64,000 bases of DNA from Lacrimispora celerecrescens (GTDB lineage: Bacteria; Bacillota; Clostridia; Lachnospirales; Lachnospiraceae). The notes under the pieces were generated by a model. It saw nothing but the letters and a program-made list of their open reading frames with translations, was not told where the DNA came from and ran no database searches. Where the stretch lies: contig NZ_JPME01000015.1 in assembly GCF_000732605.1 (NCBI RefSeq), forward strand, positions 1-64,000, read 5' to 3'. Position 1 is the stretch's first letter; every line of letters starts with the position of its first letter. Position numbers and translations under genes: made by a program. Below are positions 1 to 6,776 of this stretch, piece after piece.

Positions 1-495
1 CCCCGCTACTATCGTCAAAGCATGGAGCAGTTACAAAAGGAACAGAGAAGGTTATCGAAATGCCGGATTGGAAGTAAAAACCGTAATAAACAGCGAATCA
101 GGGTAGCCAGATTGCATGAAAAGGTATCACATCAACGAAAAGACTTTTTACATAAGCTGTCAAGACAGATAACCAATGTCTACGATGCAGTGTGTATTGA
201 GGACCTAAATATGCAGGGAATGTCCCAGAGCTTGAATTTCGGAAAGAGCGTTCATGATAATGGCTGGGGAATATTCACTTCATTGCTAGACTACAAACTG
301 TCTGAACAGGGAAAGAAACTGATAAAAATTGATAAATGGTATCCGAGCAGTAAAACCTGTTCTTGCTGTGGAAACGTAAAAGAAGAAATATCTCTGTCGG
401 AACGCATGTATCAATGTGAATGCGGTTTCATATGTGACAGAGATGTAAATGCTGCACGCAATATCAAGAAACAAGGAATATTAGTATTGGCATAA
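1..495 (+). CDS. tnpB: TnpB RNA-guided nuclease, 5'-truncated by window edge
   Basis: C-terminal half of the transposon-encoded TnpB nuclease, which in this family cuts DNA matching an RNA read from the element's right end. The frame is already open at base 1 and the first internal Met is at 22, so the start is upstream of the window. Counting from that Met, the RuvC glutamate sits in CIEDLNM (E60), the zinc ribbon is CSCC (C113, C116) with CEC (C132, C134), and the last RuvC aspartate lies in DRDVNAARN (about residue 141). All catalytic residues expected in this half are present, so nothing here suggests inactivation. The N-terminal half and the first RuvC aspartate cannot be judged. Confidence 0.9.
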   Translation, partial: PRYYRQSMEQLQKEQRRLSKCRIGSKNRNKQRIRVARLHEKVSHQRKDFLHKLSRQITNVYDAVCIEDLNMQGMSQSLNFGKSVHDNGWGIFTSLLDYKLSEQGKKLIKIDKWYPSSKTCSCCGNVKEEISLSERMYQCECGFICDRDVNAARNIKKQGILVLA

Positions 496-636
496 ACGGC
501 TAAAAGAAACCGTGGGGCACACGGAGATAGCTTGTTGATACTGTAACCGTTAGGTTACTTGAGCAAGAAGCCCTCACTTCTAGCATAAGCATTTGGTAGA
601 TCCCAAATGTGGTGCTAAGTGGTGGAAGTATGTCAC
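496..636 (+). ncRNA. putative omega/reRNA scaffold at the IS right end
   Basis: In studied IS605 elements the guide RNA of TnpB is transcribed across the 3' end of tnpB and the right end, with the guide taken from the flanking DNA. This stretch has the expected place and structure: no reading frame of note, several short stems, and a final hairpin region just before the element end. The RNA may start inside tnpB. If the end is at 636, the natural guide would begin at 637 (AAAACAGAATAAAGGCTCTG). Inferred from position and structure only. Confidence 0.4.
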
Positions 637-911
637 AAAACAGAATAAAGGCTCTGTATATTTCAAAAGCCTTAATAGAAAATGATAGTAATAAAGGGAT
701 GTATACGGATACAGATTTATTAAAAGCATTACCGCCTGTTCAATCAATCATAAGCAAAACAGAGAAGGCTCAAAATAAATATGACAAAGAAACAATCCAA
801 TACAGGCGATTTGCGCCTATCATAAGTGCAATGTATATTTCGAAAAACTTTATAGAGGATGAAATCTCGAATCGAACACAGGAAACTCATATTGACTTTT
901 CAAGCAATTGA
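630..911 (+). CDS. small hypothetical protein, possibly a gene remnant downstream of the IS
   Basis: A 93-codon frame from ATG 630, which lies in the last bases of the IS right end; an earlier in-frame ATG at 609 is also inside the element. I do not recognise the family. Two similar short stretches, ALYISKALIEND and AMYISKNFIEDE, hint at an internal duplication. The ribosome site before 630 is poor (GGTGGAAG is part of the IS end). The frame may therefore be the tail of a gene cut by the insertion rather than an intact gene. The AT-rich composition matches the resistance genes downstream. Confidence 0.35.
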   Translation: MSQNRIKALYISKALIENDSNKGMYTDTDLLKALPPVQSIISKTEKAQNKYDKETIQYRRFAPIISAMYISKNFIEDEISNRTQETHIDFSSN

Positions 912-953
912 TAGTACAATGGTAAAAAATAAATTGAGGTGAAAAGATGATTA

Positions 954-1040
954 ATTTTTCTTGCTAATTTTTCCAGTACAATGAATACGAAGCGAAACAG
1001 GGGTGTCCTGTTTGTTTTGTTGTACTCATGCAAGAAAAAT
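954..1040 (+). repeat. nested inverted repeat with terminator-like core
   Basis: Three nested pairs of arms share one centre: ATTTTTCTTGC (954-964) with GCAAGAAAAAT (1030-1040), GTACAA (976-981) with TTGTAC (1020-1025), and AAACAGG (995-1001) with CCTGTTT (1007-1013). The inner hairpin is followed by a T-rich run, so it may end transcription from the left. The outer perfect 11-base arms are more than a terminator needs. It could instead be a small non-autonomous element or a structured leader. Confidence 0.5.
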
Positions 1041-1107
1041 ATTCTTTTTCTCTTAATTTATACACTTTTGTTGTGCTATCCTGTTTAGCTTAACTGCGTA
1101 TATTTAT

Positions 1108-1145
1108 GAGCTGTAAGAATAATTAATTCTTGCAGCTCTATTTTT
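1108..1145 (+). terminator. intrinsic terminator just before the ABC-F leader ORF
   Basis: A 13-bp stem (GAGCTGTAAGAAT, 1108-1120, with ATTCTTGCAGCTC, 1126-1138; one G-T pair) closes a 5-base loop and is followed by TATTTTTATTT. It lies directly upstream of the leader ORF. It either ends upstream transcription or acts as a first attenuator on the resistance transcript, depending on where the promoter lies. I could not fix the promoter. Confidence 0.6.
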
Positions 1146-1175
1146 ATTTAATCGAAAAGGAGGAGTAATTATATT

Positions 1176-1256
1176 ATGATAAATAAAGACACGTTACTAA
1201 CACATGTTTCTATCCATATAGAGTCGGATACTGCAGGCGGCACTTATATGGAGTAA
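1176..1256 (+). CDS. 26-residue leader peptide of the ABC-F gene
   Basis: A short ORF of 26 codons beginning MINKDTLLTH and ending TYME before TAA. It has a strong ribosome site (AAAAGGAGGAG, 1156-1166) at good spacing. It ends 65 bases before the ABC-F start. Leader ORFs of this kind control many ribosome-protection ABC-F genes: a drug-stalled ribosome on the leader changes RNA folding. The 3' end of the ORF (TATATGGA, 1245-1252) is also the right arm of a stem whose left arm is 1213-1220. The cfr-type gene downstream has a leader of the same length, ending in the same two residues. Confidence 0.65.
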   Translation: MINKDTLLTHVSIHIESDTAGGTYME

Positions 1257-1290
1257 TAACAAGGTCGCCTATTGTTCCGACTTTGTTATT
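1213..1290 (+). promoter_or_regulatory. attenuator with alternative hairpins before the ABC-F gene
   Basis: Three pairings are visible. Stem A lies in the leader ORF: TCCATATA (1213-1220) with TATATGGA (1245-1252). Stem T follows the leader stop: AATAACAAGGTCG (1255-1267) with CGACTTTGTTATT (1278-1290), one G-T pair, then an A/T-rich run. A competing pairing joins AGTCGGA (1222-1228) to TCCGACT (1276-1282), which would break stem T. This is the layout of ribosome-mediated attenuation. The T-run after stem T is imperfect, so it may pause or terminate only weakly. Confidence 0.55.
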
Positions 1291-1321
1291 TAAATTATTA
1301 AATTCAGAGGAGGACAAATAT

Positions 1322-2800
1322 ATGTCTTTAATAAATGTTGCAAACCTTACCTTTGCTTATGAAGGTAGTTATGATAATATTTTTGAAAATGTAAGCTTTC
1401 AGATTGATACCGATTGGAAATTAGGCTTTACCGGAAGAAATGGCAGAGGAAAGACAACGTTTTTAAATCTTTTGCTGGGTAAATACGAATATAGCGGAAG
1501 CATTTCAGCGAATATAACGTTTGAATATTTTCCTTATGAAGTGCAGGAACAAAGTAATTTCACCATGGATGTTATAAAGGAAATCAGTCCAAATTCGGAG
1601 GATTGGGAGATAGTTAAAGAATTATCATTATTAGATATGGACTATGACACGTTATACAGGCAGTTTTACACACTATCGAAAGGGGAGCAGACCAAAGCAC
1701 TACTGGCTGCTATGTTTTTGAAGGAGAAATCCTTCTTACTGATCGATGAGCCAACCAATCATTTGGATGCAGAAGCCAGACAAAAGCTGAGTGATTACTT
1801 GAAGAAAAAGAAAGGATTTATTCTTATATCCCATGACAGGTCCTTTTTGGATAATTGTATCGATCATATCTTATCCATTAATAAAACTAATATTGAAATA
1901 CAAAAGGGAAATTTTTCTTCATGGTGGAGTAACAAAGAGTTACAGGATCGTTACGAGCTGGCAGAAAATGAGAAATTAAAAAGGGATATCACCAGACTTT
2001 CCAGCGCTGCGAAACGGACTTCCACCTGGTCAGATAGTGTTGAAAGCAGTAAGTATGGAACCACTAATTCCGGAAGCAAATTAGACAGAGGATATGTTGG
2101 ACATAAAGCTGCTAAAATGATGAAGCGTGCCAAAAATATTGAAGCCAGACAACAAAACATGATTGAGGAAAAGTCAAAGCTTCTTAAAAATATTGAATCA
2201 AATGAAAGCTTAAAATTAACACCGTCTTCGTTCCATGATAAAAGACTTGTAGAGCTTACAGATGTTGCAATTAAATATGACGATAAAATAGTCTGTGAAG
2301 GAATAAGTTTCACGATCGAGCAAGGTGAAAAAATTGCTGTTCAAGGAAAGAACGGCAGTGGAAAATCAAGTATATTGAAATTGATTTATGGAGATGACAT
2401 CCCACATAGTGGAATTGTAAGAAAGAACAACAAGCTAATCATCTCGTATGTCTCACAAGATACTTCAGATTTGTATGGTGATTTATCTGAGTATGCAGAT
2501 AAGCAGGGTATTGATGAAAGCTTATTTAAATCCATGCTTAGAAAACTTGATTTTTCAAGAGAACAGTTTGAAAAGCATATCGAAGATTTTAGCGGTGGGC
2601 AGAAGAAAAAGGTACTGCTTGCAAAAAGTCTGTGTGAACGGGCACATTTATATATTTGGGATGAACCATTGAACTTTATTGATGTCATTTCCCGTATGCA
2701 GATTGAGAAGTTATTAACGGAGCAGGAACTTACAATTTTGTTTGTCGAGCATGACAGAACATTTTGTGAAAATGTAGCAACAAAAACAATTAAATTGTAA
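1322..2800 (+). CDS. ABC-F ribosome protection protein, Lsa type
   Basis: Soluble twin-ATPase protein of 492 residues, without membrane segments. Members of the Lsa group bind the ribosome and displace lincosamides, streptogramin A and pleuromutilins. The first ABC domain has Walker A GRNGRGKTT (residues 38-46), signature LSKGEQ and Walker B LLIDEPTNHLD. The second has GKNGSGKSS, FSGGQKK and IWDEPLNFID. A charged linker of about 80 residues joins them, as in resistance ABC-F proteins. I chose ATG 1322 because AGAGGAGG lies just before it and the protein then starts like other Lsa proteins; a frame-open start at 1283 lies inside the attenuator. It is followed after 19 bases by the leader ORF of a cfr-type gene, probably on the same transcript. 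The exact subtype cannot be set without alignment. Confidence 0.88.
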   Translation: MSLINVANLTFAYEGSYDNIFENVSFQIDTDWKLGFTGRNGRGKTTFLNLLLGKYEYSGSISANITFEYFPYEVQEQSNFTMDVIKEISPNSEDWEIVKELSLLDMDYDTLYRQFYTLSKGEQTKALLAAMFLKEKSFLLIDEPTNHLDAEARQKLSDYLKKKKGFILISHDRSFLDNCIDHILSINKTNIEIQKGNFSSWWSNKELQDRYELAENEKLKRDITRLSSAAKRTSTWSDSVESSKYGTTNSGSKLDRGYVGHKAAKMMKRAKNIEARQQNMIEEKSKLLKNIESNESLKLTPSSFHDKRLVELTDVAIKYDDKIVCEGISFTIEQGEKIAVQGKNGSGKSSILKLIYGDDIPHSGIVRKNNKLIISYVSQDTSDLYGDLSEYADKQGIDESLFKSMLRKLDFSREQFEKHIEDFSGGQKKKVLLAKSLCERAHLYIWDEPLNFIDVISRMQIEKLLTEQELTILFVEHDRTFCENVATKTIKL

Positions 2801-2819
2801 AGTAGAAAAGGAAATTAAT

Positions 2820-2900
2820 ATGATTAAGGAGTTTTTAATAGCAACACACAATAGGCTCCATGCAAAGCCGGATGTTTTGGGCGACGCTTGCATGGAGTAG
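2820..2900 (+). CDS. 26-residue leader peptide of the cfr-type gene
   Basis: A 26-codon ORF beginning MIKEFLIATH and ending DACME before TAG, with AAAAGGAA as ribosome site. It has the same length as the ABC-F leader, starts with MI, ends with ME-stop, and its last codons again form the right arm of a stem: CTCCATGCAA (2856-2865) with TTGCATGGAG (2888-2897). The two leaders therefore look like diverged copies of one module. No promoter is evident between the ABC-F stop and this ORF, so it is probably read as part of a two-gene operon. Confidence 0.65.
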   Translation: MIKEFLIATHNRLHAKPDVLGDACME

Positions 2901-2957
2901 TATAAGTCGCTAATCATACTGGCTTTGCTTCCTAACGATTAAAAGTGAGGAGGAAGC
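2856..2957 (+). promoter_or_regulatory. translational attenuator masking the cfr ribosome site
   Basis: GCTTCCT (2927-2933) is complementary to AGGAAGC (2951-2957), which overlaps the ribosome site GAGGAGGAAG of the next gene, so the site can be sequestered. GCAAAGCC (2862-2869) in the leader ORF is complementary to GGCTTTGC (2921-2928), and that pairing would compete with the masking stem. Leader stem 2856-2865 with 2888-2897 is perfect over 10 bp. GCGAC (2881-2885) can also pair with GTCGC (2906-2910). The set resembles translational attenuation of erm genes. Confidence 0.6.
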
Positions 2958-2961
2958 CTGC

Positions 2962-3996
2962 GTGAAACAGACTAAAACAAAATATAATAAAATGAATCAA
3001 ATAGTATCAGATTTGAAATTACCTGATTATAGATACGAACAGCTCACTAATGCTATTTTTCATCAAAAAATCGATCAATTTGATAATATGCAGATATTGC
3101 CAAAAGCGTTAAGGAAGGCTTTAACAAATGAGTTTGGAAATCGTGTATCAAGTGTAAAATCTGTTTTTATACAAGATTCCAAACAAGCTGAAAAATTACT
3201 CTTCGAATTAACTGATGGAGAAAAAATAGAAGCTGTTGGACTAAAATATAAACAGGGGTGGGAATCGTTTTGTATATCTACCCAATGTGGTTGTGGTTTT
3301 GGATGTCGTTTTTGTGCAACGGGAAGTGCTGGATTTAAACGCAATCTTACTGCTGATGAGATAACGGACCAATTACTTTATTTCCTTTTTAACAACCATA
3401 GACTAAGTAGTGTTTCGTTTATGGGAATGGGTGAGGCTTTTGCAAATCCAGAGTTATTTGATGCAATAAATATATTAACGGATCAGAAATTATTTGGATT
3501 AGGTCAGCGAAGAGTTACTATTTCAACAGTTGGCATTATTCCGGGAATTCAACGATTGACCAAGGAGTTCCCACAAGTGAATCTGGCCTTTTCCCTTCAT
3601 TCACCATTTGATAAACAACGAAGCGATTTAATGCCTGTAAATAAAAGATTTCCATTGAATGAAGTGATGAAAGCATTGGATGAACATATCATTCATACGG
3701 GCCGGCGGGTGTTTATTGCTTATATCATGCTTGATGGAATTAATGATTCCAAAGATCATGCAGAAGCAGTTGCAGGTTTACTGAAAAGTCGTGGTTCGTG
3801 GGGACATTTATATCACATTGATTTAATCCCTTATAATTCTACTGATAAAACAACAATTAGATTTCAATCTTCAAATGCTATCAGGCAATTTTGCAGTACT
3901 CTAAAGAAAGCCGGTATAAGCGTAACCATTAGAACGCAATTTGGTTCTGAAATTAGTGCTGCATGCGGACAGTTGTATTTTGAAAATGAAGTATGA
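2962..3996 (+). CDS. cfr: Cfr-type 23S rRNA (adenine-2503 C8) methyltransferase
   Basis: Radical SAM enzyme of 344 residues that methylates C8 of A2503 in 23S rRNA. In this family that gives resistance to phenicols, lincosamides, oxazolidinones, pleuromutilins and streptogramin A. The cluster-binding motif is CGFGCRFC (C111, C115, C118), set in WESFCISTQCGCGFGC, which matches Cfr rather than housekeeping RlmN. The C-terminal catalytic cysteine is in SAACGQLY (C335). The N-terminus is short, as in Cfr. The start is GTG 2962, eight bases after GGAGG. From memory the sequence resembles the Cfr(C) branch known from Clostridioides and Campylobacter, but this needs alignment. It ends at a clear terminator, so it is the last gene of the resistance unit. 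Confidence 0.87.
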   Translation: MKQTKTKYNKMNQIVSDLKLPDYRYEQLTNAIFHQKIDQFDNMQILPKALRKALTNEFGNRVSSVKSVFIQDSKQAEKLLFELTDGEKIEAVGLKYKQGWESFCISTQCGCGFGCRFCATGSAGFKRNLTADEITDQLLYFLFNNHRLSSVSFMGMGEAFANPELFDAINILTDQKLFGLGQRRVTISTVGIIPGIQRLTKEFPQVNLAFSLHSPFDKQRSDLMPVNKRFPLNEVMKALDEHIIHTGRRVFIAYIMLDGINDSKDHAEAVAGLLKSRGSWGHLYHIDLIPYNSTDKTTIRFQSSNAIRQFCSTLKKAGISVTIRTQFGSEISAACGQLYFENEV

Positions 3997-4057
3997 TGTT
4001 TGTCACGAATTTTATATCAAAAATTATGCTTATGATTTGTTCATCAGCCAATAGTAG

Positions 4058-4099
4058 AAAACAAGGTGCAGGAATAATAATCTGTACCTTGTTTTTTTG
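4058..4099 (+). terminator. intrinsic terminator of the resistance operon
   Basis: A stem of AACAAGGTGCAG with CTGTACCTTGTT (one G-T pair), followed by seven T. It closes the ABC-F/cfr unit and shows that the open frame overlapping it is not a gene. Confidence 0.85.
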
Positions 4100-4246
4100 T
4101 ATGTCACATGGATTCTGGGACAAATCCATCGGTTACCTGCCTGCTTTTAAAGTAATTCGTTTGGAAATATTTATGAATTTGTTATTCTTTTCATTCATTT
4201 TTATGCTATCATTAAATTATTCTATATTTTTTACGGGGGAGGAAGA

Positions 4247-6514
4247 ATGAATAAAAAAGGCGGAGTAAAGTTAAGCAGAATGCGGCTCTTGTATTATGGG
4301 TTGGGCATTTTGATCAGTTGCTTCTTATTGTGGATTTCTTTTAGTGAAGGAAAGAGGCTGCACTTTTTAGAGATAGAAATTATGCCTGCAAAGCAGAATT
4401 TTGCTATCAATATCGGGGCAAATAGTAAGGATGTCGATATTTTTGCTGCTGAAAAAGGCGTTCATGCTGCGATCTATTATACAGGCAGGTTGGATGAGCA
4501 GCAAATGAGACTAACAATAGGTGGAAATATCAAGGGTAAAACATTAGACAGCACGCCAATCCATCTTTTGCTGTTTGGCCTTGACAATACAGATAATTGG
4601 CAATGGGAAATATTAAGTTCTGTGGGGGTGACTTCGATACACTTTAGTCAAGGAGAGATGACAAATATTCGGGTGTACCTTTACCTGTATGTCGTTGTCG
4701 TATTTGGGATACTGAGTGTATTTCTGCTTTTTAGAAACAATGGTGAAAATAGAAGTTATGCAAAGGAAAGTTTGTTGGAATTTACGGATGACCCAGAGAA
4801 TCAGGCAGCATTTGAGGCCGGAAAGCGATGGTTTTTGATTCATGACAGAAGACGATACTGGAACCGGTGCCTGATATTATTTTTTGCCTGTGGATCAGGT
4901 TTTTACATGTTCCAGGAATATTTATACAAATGGGTCATTTTGAAATCATTAGACTATATAGGAATTGTTTTTATTTTAACTCTGGTGATTCTAGGCTTAG
5001 GTGGTACTTTGAAAGTTTGTTGGGCAAAAATGTATATGGAGGTACTTACAAAAGAGAATCGGCCCCTTACTGCAGCAGTAGCTTTTCTTATGGAGGCAGC
5101 ATATGGTCCCTATCGTCATCAGTCTTACTTTAAGAAACAAGTACATAATGCTGCCGTCGGACTTTCCAGGGCCGGAAGATATGTGCAGGCTTTAAAGATG
5201 GCAGATTATGGCTGGAAAGGTGCTCAGGAGAAGAAACTGATGCAGCTTGCTCACAGTAATTTATGTTACGTATGCTTCATAGGTCTGGGCAGGCTTTTAG
5301 ATGCTGAAGCAGAATATTCGTACCAGAAGCAGCTTGTAAAAAAACATCCCGGACTAAAAAGGATGGGGGAGGCGATCCTTCTTTTATCTGAAATCAGGAA
5401 GGCTTATATTGAACAGAAATTTGGACAGGTGGAAGCCTATGTAAATGTATATTGTGATCGTTATTCAGATTCATATCGTCGCATACCGCTAATGCCCATT
5501 CAGATGAAAGTTTATGAACAAGCAGGTGAAATGGAGAAGGCAAAAAATATCTGTGGCAATCTTCTTTCATACAGCCCTGAAAATATAGCAGTCAGGCAGG
5601 TAATGGAACATGGAGCTTGTACCTATGTAGAATCTCCAGGCTTTCTCAAAGATAAGACCGGCCTTGTATGCCGGATTGTTTTAACCGGAGTTCTTGGCAT
5701 TTACATGGTGCTGTTTGGAATTCTTATGTTAATGGAACCACATCATTGGGAAACTAGTAAAACGATAACATATGAAGAGACGAAAGTCGAAGAACACATA
5801 CAACAAACAACTGCTGCAGAGAAGGCAGAAGATGAGCAGATGGAAACAGAGATATCTGAAACGGAGGGAGAGCCGACTTATCAGGCTTCTAATACTCAGG
5901 CGCCGGGCTTTGAGATGGATTTGCCGAAAGAATGGAATAGTCTGGCAGTCAGAAATGAGTTTAAAGGAGGGTGCAGCTACCATCAAAAAAAATCCTATGA
6001 CTTGATAGGGGATGGGGTTTTATTCTATATTCAGGCATATTCGGACTGCAGCTATGTTAATCTGCCAGACTATCATATATGGGGATATGATGGTCCTTAT
6101 GTTTATGTAATGTCAGAGCCTACAGATGTGACGTTTTATACGGAAGACAATGCAATAATGGAGGAATACAATAAAATGCATAATGAGATCAGTCAAATAC
6201 AGGACACTTTCCGTATTCAGTCTGATACGGCAAAATATGATGGATCTGAATTTGTATTTCCTAACAGCAGCGATAGTCTGTTGCAGGAGCCTGATTTATG
6301 GAATCTTTCCGCCAGTCAGCTGCGGATTGCAAAAAATGAGATTTATGCAAGACATGGCAGACGATTTGCGGATGAAGAGTTGCAGAGGTATTTTAATCAA
6401 TGCAGCTGGTATGAAGGATTGATTGACCCAAGAGAGTTTGAAGAAAATGTGCTGAATGAAACAGAGCATTTCAATATCCGATTGATTGATGAACAGCAGA
6501 AAAATATGGAGTAG
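4247..6514 (+). CDS. multi-pass membrane protein with C-terminal YARHG domain
   Basis: A 755-residue protein. Hydrophobic segments lie at about residues 13-31, 144-162, 208-228, 236-258 and 474-496. Residues about 270-450 are helical and TPR-like, probably on one face of the membrane. After the last segment an acidic, Thr/Glu-rich linker (about 505-550) leads to a region with scattered aromatic residues and then a YARHG motif (residues 700-704) near the C-terminus. YARHG domains are usually extracellular in Firmicutes; their ligand is not established. The ribosome site GGGGAGGAAG precedes ATG 4247. It stands alone between two terminators. Its role is unknown; envelope sensing or stress is a guess from the layout. 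Confidence 0.75.
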   Translation: MNKKGGVKLSRMRLLYYGLGILISCFLLWISFSEGKRLHFLEIEIMPAKQNFAINIGANSKDVDIFAAEKGVHAAIYYTGRLDEQQMRLTIGGNIKGKTLDSTPIHLLLFGLDNTDNWQWEILSSVGVTSIHFSQGEMTNIRVYLYLYVVVVFGILSVFLLFRNNGENRSYAKESLLEFTDDPENQAAFEAGKRWFLIHDRRRYWNRCLILFFACGSGFYMFQEYLYKWVILKSLDYIGIVFILTLVILGLGGTLKVCWAKMYMEVLTKENRPLTAAVAFLMEAAYGPYRHQSYFKKQVHNAAVGLSRAGRYVQALKMADYGWKGAQEKKLMQLAHSNLCYVCFIGLGRLLDAEAEYSYQKQLVKKHPGLKRMGEAILLLSEIRKAYIEQKFGQVEAYVNVYCDRYSDSYRRIPLMPIQMKVYEQAGEMEKAKNICGNLLSYSPENIAVRQVMEHGACTYVESPGFLKDKTGLVCRIVLTGVLGIYMVLFGILMLMEPHHWETSKTITYEETKVEEHIQQTTAAEKAEDEQMETEISETEGEPTYQASNTQAPGFEMDLPKEWNSLAVRNEFKGGCSYHQKKSYDLIGDGVLFYIQAYSDCSYVNLPDYHIWGYDGPYVYVMSEPTDVTFYTEDNAIMEEYNKMHNEISQIQDTFRIQSDTAKYDGSEFVFPNSSDSLLQEPDLWNLSASQLRIAKNEIYARHGRRFADEELQRYFNQCSWYEGLIDPREFEENVLNETEHFNIRLIDEQQKNME

Positions 6515-6535
6515 GGATTTGGAGGATGTATAATG

Positions 6536-6567
6536 TTAGCTCCCATTTATATGGGGGCTACTTTTTT
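6536..6567 (+). terminator. intrinsic terminator
   Basis: TAGCTCCCAT and ATGGGGGCTA (one G-T pair) form a hairpin with a TTAT loop, followed by CTTTTTT. It ends the YARHG gene. Confidence 0.85.
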
Positions 6568-6693
6568 CGGTTTTCCTAGTGGGTAACGTTCTAACGAGAA
6601 AAAGTATTTAATCCAATAATTCAAATGATCATCTAGAATTAACAACGTAAGGTATTGTAATTTTATTCACAAAGTGGTAATATAAATCATAAG

Positions 6694-6721
6694 TAGTAAG
6701 TAGTAAGTAGTAAGTAGTAAG
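6694..6721 (+). repeat. heptamer tandem repeat TAGTAAG x4
   Basis: Four perfect copies of TAGTAAG, flanked by partial copies, sit 56-83 bases before the next start codon. The place suggests a promoter-region length-variable repeat, but nothing shows that it matters. The 263 bases between the YARHG gene and the next gene otherwise hold only the terminator and A/T-rich sequence. Confidence 0.8.
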
Positions 6722-6776
6722 TAACATAGTGAATAGTAGGTGGACCCATTATTAATACAGCTAAAGGAGGATTATT

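Larger units (their letters stand above)
1..636 (+). mobile_element. IS200/IS605-family element, 3' part with right end
   Basis: The right-hand part of an IS605-type element that carries tnpB. The left part, including any tnpA and the left end, is outside the window. After the tnpB stop the sequence passes through a GC-richer structured stretch. A hairpin whose arms are CATTTGG and CCAAATG lies at about 590-610, inside a longer imperfect stem (CACTTCTAGCA against TGCTAAGTGG). The structured stretch ends at TCAC (633-636), after which the sequence turns AT-rich. I place the element end at about 636 by analogy with other IS605 right ends; no target duplication is expected in this family, so the boundary is approximate. 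Confidence 0.7.

Noticed and set aside
2962-3996. Housekeeping RlmN instead of a Cfr-type enzyme
   Set aside because: The WESFCISTQCGCGFGC stretch, short N-terminus and leader-controlled setting next to an ABC-F resistance gene fit Cfr, not RlmN.
600-4100. Integrative element or transposon carrying the resistance genes
   Set aside because: Only one IS right end is visible. No integrase, relaxase or matching terminal repeats were found around the operon, so transfer is possible but not shown.
3993-4250. 85-codon open frame after the cfr-type gene
   Set aside because: It spans a clear intrinsic terminator with seven T, has no ribosome site and overlaps the starts of both neighbours. Its hydrophobic look comes from A/T-rich sequence.
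6694-6721. Heptamer repeat as a phase-variation switch
   Set aside because: It lies outside any coding frame and not between recognisable -35 and -10 boxes, so no switching effect can be argued from sequence.
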